Positions 8,550 through 16,056 of a stretch of DNA of 64,000 nucleotides are shown here, piece by piece; position 1 is the stretch's first letter, and each line of letters starts with the position of its first letter. The DNA comes from Chloroflexota bacterium (GTDB lineage Bacteria; Chloroflexota; Dehalococcoidia; Bin125). Location of the stretch: NCBI GenBank assembly GCA_003228175.2, contig QGNQ01000009.1, forward strand, positions 1 to 64,000. The letters run 5' to 3'. The position numbers and the translations under genes were made by a program. The notes beneath the pieces are model-generated. The model was not told where the DNA came from and searched no databases. It saw nothing but the letters and a program-made list of their open reading frames with translations.

Positions 8550-9395
8550 ATGGTCAGCTTCGGCGTCACGATTTTCGCCACCGACTACTCCATTCAGCCC
8601 GTGCCGCTGGCCAAGGCGCTGGAGGAGCGCGGCTTCGATTCCGTGTTCGTCACGGAGCACACGCACATCCCCGCCAGCCGCACCTCGCCCTGGCCCGGTG
8701 GCGCCGACCTGCCGCCGGAATACTGGCATACGCACGACCCGTTCGTCGCGCTGGGCGCGATGGCCGCCGTGACGGAGAACCTGAAGCTGGGCACCGGCAT
8801 CACCCTGATCCCGGAACGCGACCCGATCCTGATGGCCAAGGTCGTCGCCTCGCTGGACTTCATCTCCAACGGGCGCGTGCTGCTGGGCATCGGCGCCGGC
8901 TGGAACGCGGAGGAGATGGGGAACCACGGCACCGCCTTCGCGGACCGCTGGAAGGTCACCAAGGAACGCATCCTCGCCATGCGTGAGATCTGGAACAACG
9001 AGGAGGCCGAGTTCCACGGCGACTTCGTCAACTTCGACAAGATCTGGGCGCACCCCAAGCCCGTCCAGGAGGGCGGCCCGCCGATCCTGATCGGCGCCGA
9101 CACCAAGTGGGCCTACCCGCGCGTCGTCGACTACGCCGACGGCTGGTTTCCGATCTACGGCCGCAACGACCTGGCGCAGAGCATGGCCCAGATGCGCGCC
9201 GTCGCCGACGAGGCCGGTCGCGACATGGCGACGATTCAGACCGGCGTCTTCGGCGTGCCGGCCCGCGAAGAGATCGTCTCCGAGCTCACCGAGATCGGCT
9301 TCGAGCGCATCGCGTTCCGGCTGCCGTCCGAGACCGAGGCCGAGATCATGCCCCGCCTCGACAAGTACGCCGCGCTGATCGCGTCGATGAGTTAG
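8550..9395 (+). CDS. LLM-class (probably F420-dependent) oxidoreductase
   Basis: A 281-residue bacterial-luciferase-like TIM-barrel protein. Typical features are FGVTIFATDYSIQPVPLAKALEERGFDSVFVTEHTHIP, LGTGITLIPERDPILMAK, and GRVLLGIGAGWNAEEMGNHG, with a C-terminal RIAFRLPSE segment. It resembles the TIGR03619-type F420-dependent group; the flavin-versus-F420 choice is inference from family resemblance. A CAGGAG site lies 6 nt before the ATG and a TATCCT -10 box at 8504. The stop is 3 nt before the CoA-transferase start, so the two form an operon. Confidence 0.9.
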   Translation: MVSFGVTIFATDYSIQPVPLAKALEERGFDSVFVTEHTHIPASRTSPWPGGADLPPEYWHTHDPFVALGAMAAVTENLKLGTGITLIPERDPILMAKVVASLDFISNGRVLLGIGAGWNAEEMGNHGTAFADRWKVTKERILAMREIWNNEEAEFHGDFVNFDKIWAHPKPVQEGGPPILIGADTKWAYPRVVDYADGWFPIYGRNDLAQSMAQMRAVADEAGRDMATIQTGVFGVPAREEIVSELTEIGFERIAFRLPSETEAEIMPRLDKYAALIASMS

Positions 9396-9398
9396 CAC

Positions 9399-11786
9399 AT
9401 GGTGGACGCGCCTTCCGGCCCCCTCGACGGTATCCGCGTGCTCGATGCGAGCGTCGGCGTGGCCGGACCCATGGCGGCCATGTACCTGGCCGACTTCGGC
9501 GCCGACGTCGTCAAGGTGGAGTCGCCCGGCGGCGACCCGGCGCGGCGCGAGCCCGGCTTCGCGATGTGGAATCGCAACAAGCGCGGCATCGTCATTGACC
9601 GTGAGGACCCCGCCGGCCGCGAACGGCTCGCGGGCTTGATCGCCGGCGCCGACATCTGCCTGTTCAGCGAGACGCTGGAGGTCCTGCGCGCGCAAGGCCT
9701 CGATCCGGAGATGCTGACCGCGAGCAACGGCCGCCTCATCTTCCTGCACATGCCCCCCTTCCTCGCCAACCACACCCCCTGGGCCGGCGGCGCCGAATCC
9801 TCCGCCCTCATCGGAGCCGCGACCGGCGTCGCCATGGGCCAGAGCAGCTTCGAGGTCGGCCCCGTCGACAGCATCTATCCGCACGTCCTCTACTCGCAGG
9901 CGATCTGGGGCGCGACCACCGCGGTCGCCGCACTGATTGAACGCGAACGCTCGGGCGCCGGGCAGACGGTCACCGTCGGCGGGCTGCACGGCATGCTGCA
10001 GGCCATGACCGGCTCCACCCATATCCCCGGCGCCGTGCTCGAACACCGGCCCGGCGGCCCCGGCGGGACCGTCCCCTTCTACCGCACCTACCAGGGCAGC
10101 GACGGCGACTGGCTCTTCCTCGCCAGCCTCACGCCCGCCTTCTTCTTCCGCGTCTTCGAGGCGCTCGAATTGACCCACGTGCTGGCCGACGAGCGGCTCA
10201 ACGGCGAACCGCTCTCCATGGCCCTGCCAGAGAACGCCCCCTGGGTGATCGAGATCCTGCGCGAGACCTTCAAGCAACGTGCCCGCGACGCCTGGCGCAC
10301 GACACTCACGGAGATTGGCTGCCCCTCCGGCCCCGTCGACGATCGCGACGACTGGCTGGACCATCCCCAAGTCCGCGCCATCGGCATGCGCGCCGAACTC
10401 GAAGACCCGGAGCGCGGCCACATCGTCATGCCTGGCCTGCCCCTGCAGATGGGCGCAACCCCCGCCTCGATCCGCATGCCCGCGCCCAGGCTCGGACAAC
10501 ACAACGCCGACCCGTCCGCCTGGCCTGCACAAGCGGGCGCTCCCGCCAGCCCGCCGCGCAGCGCCGGCCCCCTGACGGGCGTCGGAACTGTGACCGGCGC
10601 CGGGACGGTGAGGAGCATCCGCGTCCTGGACTTGGGCGCGATTATCGCCGGAACCTACTCCGGCTCCCTGCTGGCGGAGCTCGGCGCCGACGTGATCAAG
10701 GTGGAACCGCTCAGCGGCGACAACCTGCGGCAGTTCGCGCCCACGTTCCCCGGCTTCAACAAGGGCAAGCGCGGCATCGCTATCGACCTGCGCACTGAGG
10801 CCGGACACGCGGTCTTCCTGGACCTTGTGCGCGACGCCGACATCGTCATCGACAACTATCGCCAGGGGGTTCTGGAGCGCCTCAAGATCGACTACGCGTC
10901 GCTGCGCGCCGTCAATCCGGACATCGTCAGCATCTCCCTGACCGGCTTCGGCGAGGGCGGCACGATGGACGGCGACCCCGGCTTCGATCCCGTGCTCCAG
11001 GCCCATAGCGGCATGATGCGCGCGCAGGGCGGCGACAGCGAGCCCGTCTTCTTCACCCTGCCCGTCAACGACGTTTCCAGCGCCGTCACTCTGGCCCTGG
11101 GCGCGGTGCTGGCGATCTTCCACCGCCAGCGCGGGGGCGCCGGCCAGCGCATCTGGACCTCGCTCGCCGGGCAGTCCTGCATGATGCAGAGCGGCGAGTT
11201 GGTCCGCTTCCAGGGGCGCGTCCCGGCCCACCGCGGCGGCCGCGATTTCCGCGGACCCACCGCCCTGGACCGCTACTACGAGACCGCCGACGGCTGGCTG
11301 CGCCTACAGGCCCTGCGACCCGGCATCGATCGCGCCGCCGCGATCGCCGCCCTGCGGGCCGCCGCGCTGCTTCCGCCCAACTCCGCCGACGACGACGCGG
11401 CGCTGGAGTCCGCGCTCACCGCCGCCCTGGCCGCAATGAACGCCGACGACGCCGTCGCGACGCTCGCCGCGCACGATCTCGCCGCGATACGCGCGCGCAC
11501 GATCTACGAACTGCCCAACGACCCCCTCTTCGAGGGCGCCGAGGCCATGCATCTGATCGTGCCGGATTTCCATCCACCGGGCGGGGCGGAGCCGTTCTAC
11601 ACGATGGGCCGCTACGCGCGCTTCTCCCGCACGGAGCGCGCCGACGTGCTGACCGCGCCCGGGCTCGGCGAGCACACCCTGGAGGTGCTGGCGGAGATCG
11701 GTCGCGACGACGCGGCCAGCGCCGACCTGCTGGCCTCAGGCGTGGTGGCCGCCGGCGACCCCTTCGTCATGCCGCCGGTCGTGTAG
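9399..11786 (+). CDS. Double-length CaiB/BaiF family CoA-transferase (two fused class III domains)
   Basis: A 795-residue protein made of two consecutive class III CoA-transferase domains, ~1-365 and ~405-790, each starting with the family signature (GIRVLDASVGVAGPMAAMYL and SIRVLDLGAIIAGTYSGSLL). The second domain retains the expected catalytic Asp in GDPGFDPVLQAHSGMM; at the matching place the first has GGAESSALIGAATG with no Asp. The protein therefore looks like a single-chain dimer with one active half. It would move CoA between acyl-CoA and a free acid of unknown identity. Coupled to the LLM oxidoreductase upstream (3-nt gap). Confidence 0.92.
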   Translation: MVDAPSGPLDGIRVLDASVGVAGPMAAMYLADFGADVVKVESPGGDPARREPGFAMWNRNKRGIVIDREDPAGRERLAGLIAGADICLFSETLEVLRAQGLDPEMLTASNGRLIFLHMPPFLANHTPWAGGAESSALIGAATGVAMGQSSFEVGPVDSIYPHVLYSQAIWGATTAVAALIERERSGAGQTVTVGGLHGMLQAMTGSTHIPGAVLEHRPGGPGGTVPFYRTYQGSDGDWLFLASLTPAFFFRVFEALELTHVLADERLNGEPLSMALPENAPWVIEILRETFKQRARDAWRTTLTEIGCPSGPVDDRDDWLDHPQVRAIGMRAELEDPERGHIVMPGLPLQMGATPASIRMPAPRLGQHNADPSAWPAQAGAPASPPRSAGPLTGVGTVTGAGTVRSIRVLDLGAIIAGTYSGSLLAELGADVIKVEPLSGDNLRQFAPTFPGFNKGKRGIAIDLRTEAGHAVFLDLVRDADIVIDNYRQGVLERLKIDYASLRAVNPDIVSISLTGFGEGGTMDGDPGFDPVLQAHSGMMRAQGGDSEPVFFTLPVNDVSSAVTLALGAVLAIFHRQRGGAGQRIWTSLAGQSCMMQSGELVRFQGRVPAHRGGRDFRGPTALDRYYETADGWLRLQALRPGIDRAAAIAALRAAALLPPNSADDDAALESALTAALAAMNADDAVATLAAHDLAAIRARTIYELPNDPLFEGAEAMHLIVPDFHPPGGAEPFYTMGRYARFSRTERADVLTAPGLGEHTLEVLAEIGRDDAASADLLASGVVAAGDPFVMPPVV

Positions 11787-11798
11787 GGCCAGGCAGGC

Positions 11799-12605
11799 AT
11801 GGCGCTGAACGCCGGACACCTCAAAGACCTGCGCGCGCTGCAAACGCCCAAGGGCCGTCGTGAGCACGGCTGCTTCCTGATCGAGGGGGAGAAGCTGATC
11901 CGTGAGGCGGTCGCGGCCGGCGCGCCGATCGTGGAGCTGCTCGCCACCGAGGCTCGCGCGACCGAGCTGGCGCTCGCTGCGCCCCAAGCGCCCACCCTGA
12001 TGAGCCCCAAGGACGCGGAACGCCTCTCCGACACGCGCACGCCGCAGGGCTGCTTCGCCGTCCTGCGGGACACCGTGCCGGACGCCGAATCAGCGATCGC
12101 CACGCTCCCCTCCGCGGGCCCCGCCACCGTCGTCGCGCTGGATGGCGTCCAGGACCCGGGCAACGCCGGCGCCTTGATCCGCGTCGCCGCCGCGTTTGGC
12201 GCCGCCCTGGTGCTCGCAGGCCCGGGCAGCGCCGACCCCGCGCAGCCCAAAGTGACCCGCGCCGCCACAGGCGCATGGTTCCACGTCACGGTCGCGCGAT
12301 CGACCGACCTCGCCGCGAACCTCGCGACGCTCGCCGCGCAGGGCTTCGACGTGCTCGGGGCATCCCCGCAAGGCGCGTCCATCTGGGAGCCATCCGCGTC
12401 GGAGCCGGTCGCCACCCCCGCTCCAACCCGGCGCGTCCTCGTGCTGGGCAGTGAGGGGGGCGGATTCTCCGCCCCCGTCGAGGCGCTGCTGACGCAGCGC
12501 GTCGGCGTGCCCATCGCCCCCAGCGTCGAGTCGTTGAACGTCGCCGTGGCCGCGGGAATCATCCTTGGGGCCTGGTCACGAATCCCCTCAGCGCAGAACG
12601 CCTAA
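11799..12605 (+). CDS. SpoU-family RNA 2'-O-ribose methyltransferase
   Basis: A 268-residue SPOUT methylase with an N-terminal substrate-binding domain (REHGCFLIEGEKLIREA, residues ~20-95) and a C-terminal catalytic knot: VVALDGVQDPGNAGALIRVA, LVLGSEGGGFSAP and VPIAPSVESLNVAVAAGIIL. This two-domain architecture is that of 23S rRNA methylases of the RlmB/TsnR type. It starts 12 nt after the CoA-transferase stop. It is distinct from the single-domain TrmH at 3.1 kb. Confidence 0.9.
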   Translation: MALNAGHLKDLRALQTPKGRREHGCFLIEGEKLIREAVAAGAPIVELLATEARATELALAAPQAPTLMSPKDAERLSDTRTPQGCFAVLRDTVPDAESAIATLPSAGPATVVALDGVQDPGNAGALIRVAAAFGAALVLAGPGSADPAQPKVTRAATGAWFHVTVARSTDLAANLATLAAQGFDVLGASPQGASIWEPSASEPVATPAPTRRVLVLGSEGGGFSAPVEALLTQRVGVPIAPSVESLNVAVAAGIILGAWSRIPSAQNA

Positions 12606-12650
12606 GGCGTCTTTGACGGCGAGCGCCGCACCCGATACCCAGGAACAGTC

Positions 12651-13412
12651 ATGCGCATCGTCAGCTGGAACGTCAACTCTATCCGCGCTCGAGAGAATCG
12701 CGTCCTCAACTGGCTGGACCAGGAGCGGCCCGACGTGCTCTGCCTGCAAGAGCTCAAGTGCACCGAGGAGCAGTTCCCCTTCGATGGGTTCGACGCGCTG
12801 GGCTACGAAGTCGCCATGCAGGGGCAGAAGACGTACAACGGCGTCGCCATCCTCTCCCTGGAGCCCATCGAGGAGGTGGAGACCGGCCTGCCCTGGCCCG
12901 ACGACGCGGCCGCGCGGGGCATCGCCGGGACCATCGCCGGGGTCCGCGTCGTCAACCTCTACGTGCCCAACGGCAGTGCCGTGGACAGCGACAAGTACGA
13001 CTACAAACTGGCCTGGCTGGATCAGCTCGCGCGCTGGCTGGGTGCGCAAGATCGCGCGGGAGAGCTGGTCGCCTGCGGCGACTACAACATCGCCCCCGCC
13101 GACATCGACTGTTCGGAGCCGGAGCGCTGGGCCGGCGGTGTGCTTGTCTCCGACCCAGAACGCGAACGCTTCCGCGGCCTGCTCTCGCTCGGCCTGCACG
13201 ACGCGCTGCGCGCGTTGCGCCCCGACACTCGCGAATGGACCTGGTGGGACTTCAAGACCTCAATGTTTGAGCGCGGCGAGGGACTGCGCATTGATCACCA
13301 CTTGGTGACCGAGCGCCTGCTGGCTCGCTGCGAGGATGTCGTCATCGATGTCGCGGAGCGGGCCGGCGATAAGCCGTCGGATCATGCTCCCGTGACGCTC
13401 GTGCTCGGCTAG
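12651..13412 (+). CDS. xthA: Exodeoxyribonuclease III
   Basis: A 253-residue member of the exonuclease III/AP endonuclease family. Characteristic segments in order are MRIVSWNVNSIRAR, RPDVLCLQELKCTEEQFP (metal-binding Glu), YVPNGS, CGDYNIAPADIDC (catalytic Asp/Asn), DALRALRPDTREWTWWDF and the C-terminal DKPSDHAPVTLVL (catalytic His). It removes abasic sites and degrades DNA 3' to 5' in base excision repair. An AGGAAC site precedes the ATG. Full family length. Confidence 0.95.
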   Translation: MRIVSWNVNSIRARENRVLNWLDQERPDVLCLQELKCTEEQFPFDGFDALGYEVAMQGQKTYNGVAILSLEPIEEVETGLPWPDDAAARGIAGTIAGVRVVNLYVPNGSAVDSDKYDYKLAWLDQLARWLGAQDRAGELVACGDYNIAPADIDCSEPERWAGGVLVSDPERERFRGLLSLGLHDALRALRPDTREWTWWDFKTSMFERGEGLRIDHHLVTERLLARCEDVVIDVAERAGDKPSDHAPVTLVLG

Positions 13413-13416
13413 AAGC

Positions 13417-13947
13417 CTACGACTGGCTCGACCCACCGGACTGGCTCGACCCACCCGACTGGCTCGACCCACCCGACTGACCGCTTTGCTCCGGTACCTC
13501 TCCGGCCACGGGACACGCGGTCAAGCTGATTTGATTGGTTTCCAGGCGCATCGTGGCGGAGGCGTCGTAGTCCAAGGAGGTCAGATCATCCATGAACGGT
13601 GTCAGCCAATTGTGGCGGAAGGTGCCCGAAACCGTGAAGTCGTCGCCACTCTTCACGCCCGCCCGCGACGATATCTCCAGGTCCGTGATGTCCGCGAAGG
13701 CAGCGCCCTCTCCGACCCGCTCAGTCACAGCGGCGTCGTCGCCACCAACAATGCCGCAGCGCGCGCCCTCGGCGACTGCGTGGCTGGCACTCGTATGTCC
13801 ATAGGCGAACAGGCCGAGGTCCGCGAGCATCATCACAAACACCACGACGATCGGCATAATCAGCGCGGTCTCCAGCAGAGCGAGTCCGCTTCGATCGCGA
13901 TGCAGCCGGCGGACCGTAGCGGCGTGAACCACATTGAGAAATCGCAC
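13417..13947 (-). CDS. TadE-like pilus/secretion pseudopilin with Ser-Gly-Gln repeat tail
   Basis: A TadE-like protein with the N-terminal signature DRSGLALLETALIMPIVVVFVMMLADLGLFAYG, a type IV-pilin-like membrane helix processed in Tad/Flp systems. The rest is an ~80-residue extracytoplasmic domain. The last ~22 residues are (S-Q/G-S-G-G-S)-like repeats encoded by three 18-nt DNA repeats. I moved the start to GTG 13947 (176 aa) because GGAGG lies ~8 nt before it; the track start at 14028 adds 27 non-conserved residues. It is the last gene of a three-gene minus-strand cluster with a TadG-like protein. Confidence 0.75.
   Translation of the reverse strand: MRFLNVVHAATVRRLHRDRSGLALLETALIMPIVVVFVMMLADLGLFAYGHTSASHAVAEGARCGIVGGDDAAVTERVGEGAAFADITDLEISSRAGVKSGDDFTVSGTFRHNWLTPFMDDLTSLDYDASATMRLETNQISLTACPVAGEVPEQSGQSGGSSQSGGSSQSGGSSQS
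13421..13474 (+). repeat. 18-nt tandem repeat, three copies, in the TadE-like gene
   Basis: Unit GACTGGCTCGACCCACCC is repeated three times with one mismatch, and a partial fourth unit (GACTG) follows. It encodes the Ser/Gly/Gln-rich C-terminal tail on the minus strand, so copy-number change would keep the frame. Confidence 0.9.
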
Positions 13948-14092
13948 GACGACGTCCTCCGCCCGCGCTCTGGCCGGCCCGTGGCCAGCCTCGCTACTGC
14001 GGGCATTCCCTTGATGATCGACCGCCACCGGAGTTTCCGTAGGGGAACGGGCGAACGCTCCTAGGTCCCTATCTCATCCGCCGCGACGCCCA

Positions 14093-14881
14093 CTAGGCGC
14101 TGCGCTCGAACGGCGACCGGATCGCCGCCGACTCCGCCTCGCTCGCCTCCGGCACGACATCCGTCCCGCCTGCCCCGAGGGAGAGCGTGATCCGGCCATC
14201 CCGGCCCAGGTAATCGATCAGCGCGTGGATCAGCACCACAATGCCCAGCATCTCCGCCGCCTCCTCCGGCACGACGGCCAGGTTGTAGCCCAGGCTGTTG
14301 ATCAGCCCGGCATCGGCGATCGGATTTTGCACGTACTCGATCACCACCGCCCCCGTCACGAAGATCATCCCCGCGATCAGCAAGCGGCTGCGGAAGGGAT
14401 CCGGCAACTGCTGCAAGAAGCGCGCATAGATCGCGAATACCCCCACCACCAGCGGCCCACCCACCAGCGTCCAGGAGAAGTCCGTCTCGCTATTCAGCGT
14501 CTCGTGCAGTCCCACCACCTCGTCCATCGACAACAGCACGAAGCCCAACGCCAGCCCCAGCCAATGCCAGCGCCAGCGGTCCCCCTCGCCGCGCTTGCGC
14601 GCCGCCACCACGAACAACAGCACCGACGCGGCGAGCAGCGCCACCGCCGAGTACCAGGTTGGGAAGCTGTCCTCCTCGTCCAGGTGGAAGAGCTCCCGAT
14701 ATAGCCAGGGCGTTGGCGTGATCAGATAGTTCACAATCTGAAACGCCACATGCACCAGCACCAGCGCCACGATCACGGAGATCAGCGTGCGGCGCACGCC
14801 ATTGGCGCTGAGCGTCAACCGTGATGGGGCGGTTGGGGCGCCCGCGGTCGCGGGGAGGGCGCTGGACGCATGTGATCGCAT
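14093..14881 (-). CDS. Conserved multi-pass membrane protein of unknown function
   Basis: A 262-residue hydrophobic protein with about six to seven membrane helices, for example LISVIVALVLVHVAFQIVNYL, AVALLAASVLLFVVAA and WLGLALGFVLLSM. The acidic/histidine motif SMDEVVGLHETLN between helices and an acidic LDEEDSFPTWYS loop stand out. I recognise no named family. It lies between the TadE-like and TadG-like genes on the same strand, starting 6 nt after the TadG-like stop, which suggests co-transcription; a role in envelope or pilus function is only inferred from that position. Confidence 0.75.
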   Translation of the reverse strand: MRSHASSALPATAGAPTAPSRLTLSANGVRRTLISVIVALVLVHVAFQIVNYLITPTPWLYRELFHLDEEDSFPTWYSAVALLAASVLLFVVAARKRGEGDRWRWHWLGLALGFVLLSMDEVVGLHETLNSETDFSWTLVGGPLVVGVFAIYARFLQQLPDPFRSRLLIAGMIFVTGAVVIEYVQNPIADAGLINSLGYNLAVVPEEAAEMLGIVVLIHALIDYLGRDGRITLSLGAGGTDVVPEASEAESAAIRSPFERSA

Positions 14882-14887
14882 ACCTGA

Positions 14888-15838
14888 CTATCGGATCAGG
14901 GCCGCGGTCCGTTGATAGCCAATGTCGTCCACCGCGCCTGACCCCACGAATTCGACCTCCATGTACGTGATCCCCTCCACGCCGTCGATGAAGCGCACGG
15001 CCATGGACCCGTCCGTCACAGCCGTCACGAACTCCGTATGAACCAGGACCGCGCCCTGGTACAGGCGCACGGTCACGTCCTCCTCCGCGTCGATGATTGC
15101 CATGGACTCCACCGTCACGGCGCCCGTCCCGAAGAAGCTGAAGTCGAACGTGATCGTCCCGCCGGCGCCCAGGTCATCCGGATCGCCGGCGTCGCCGTCC
15201 TCGCTGATAATCAACAGGTTGCCCTGCTCGGGTTGATAGAGATCAGCATCCCCGCCGCTGCAGTTCGACGCGGGCCCGCCGCCGCACTCCCCGTCGAAGA
15301 TCATCGCGCCGTAGTTGTCGTCTTCGACGATCGTTGCGACCGTCACGAAGCCAGGAATCTGCAAGCCGGAGATTCCCTGGCCCACGCTGAGCTGCGTGAT
15401 GGTCTCACCGGGGGAGAGCCCGTCCTCAAAGTCGATATGCATATCCGTGACGTACGCCGTCGCACTCGCAATGATCTCCTCGGGCAGCATCGAGTCCGTG
15501 AAGCCCGGCATGATCTTGTCCCAGGTCTTGCGCACCGTGACCGTGATCTGCTGTTGGTCGCCGGACACGACGACTTCCGTGGTCACGCCCTCCACGTTCG
15601 TCTCCGCATACAACTCCGCATCCGCGATCGCCTCCGCAGTGCCATCGCGCAGCGCCCACGCGCCGGCCAGCGCCGCCGAATCCGCCGCGCCCTGTAAATC
15701 CCGCCGCAGCGCGAACACCGTTCCCACGTCCATCACCATGATCGCGAGCGCGAAGATGAAGGGCAGAAAGACGATCGCGAATAGCACGGTCGCGACACCG
15801 CGGTCATCGTCCCGGAAACGAAGCAAGCGCTTGAACAC
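14888..15838 (-). CDS. TadG-like Tad/Flp pilus-assembly protein
   Basis: A 316-residue protein starting with the TadG N-terminal pattern DDDRGVATVLFAIVFLPFIFALAIMVMDVG (one membrane helix) followed by LRRDLQGAADSAALAGAWAL, diagnostic for the TadG/TadE family. The remaining ~240 residues are an acidic extracytoplasmic beta-rich domain with two Cys near CGGGPASNC. No TadA/B/C secretion ATPase or platform is in the window, so the machinery must be elsewhere. GTG start. Tad systems build adhesive pili. Confidence 0.85.
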   Translation of the reverse strand: MFKRLLRFRDDDRGVATVLFAIVFLPFIFALAIMVMDVGTVFALRRDLQGAADSAALAGAWALRDGTAEAIADAELYAETNVEGVTTEVVVSGDQQQITVTVRKTWDKIMPGFTDSMLPEEIIASATAYVTDMHIDFEDGLSPGETITQLSVGQGISGLQIPGFVTVATIVEDDNYGAMIFDGECGGGPASNCSGGDADLYQPEQGNLLIISEDGDAGDPDDLGAGGTITFDFSFFGTGAVTVESMAIIDAEEDVTVRLYQGAVLVHTEFVTAVTDGSMAVRFIDGVEGITYMEVEFVGSGAVDDIGYQRTAALIR

Positions 15839-16056
15839 AAATGGCCCCTATCCCCTGCATCGCACAAACGAACCCGGACGACCCTCGTAGGGGGAGTCCT
15901 CAAGGGATCGTCGGTAGATCCGGAGATTTTCCGTAGGGTGCGTCCGGGGCCTGATCGGTCGGGAGGGATGGCCCGCCTGTCCGATCCGGACGCAAGACAA
16001 TGGCCGCATGGGCAGGCCCGAACACGGTCAGGCCCACATGATCACACCCCGCGTGG

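Noticed and set aside
8448-11231. 927-aa open frame on the minus strand
   Set aside because: Antisense shadow of the LLM oxidoreductase and CoA-transferase genes; long antisense frames are expected at this GC3, and the translation is low-complexity Arg/Gly/His with no family motif.
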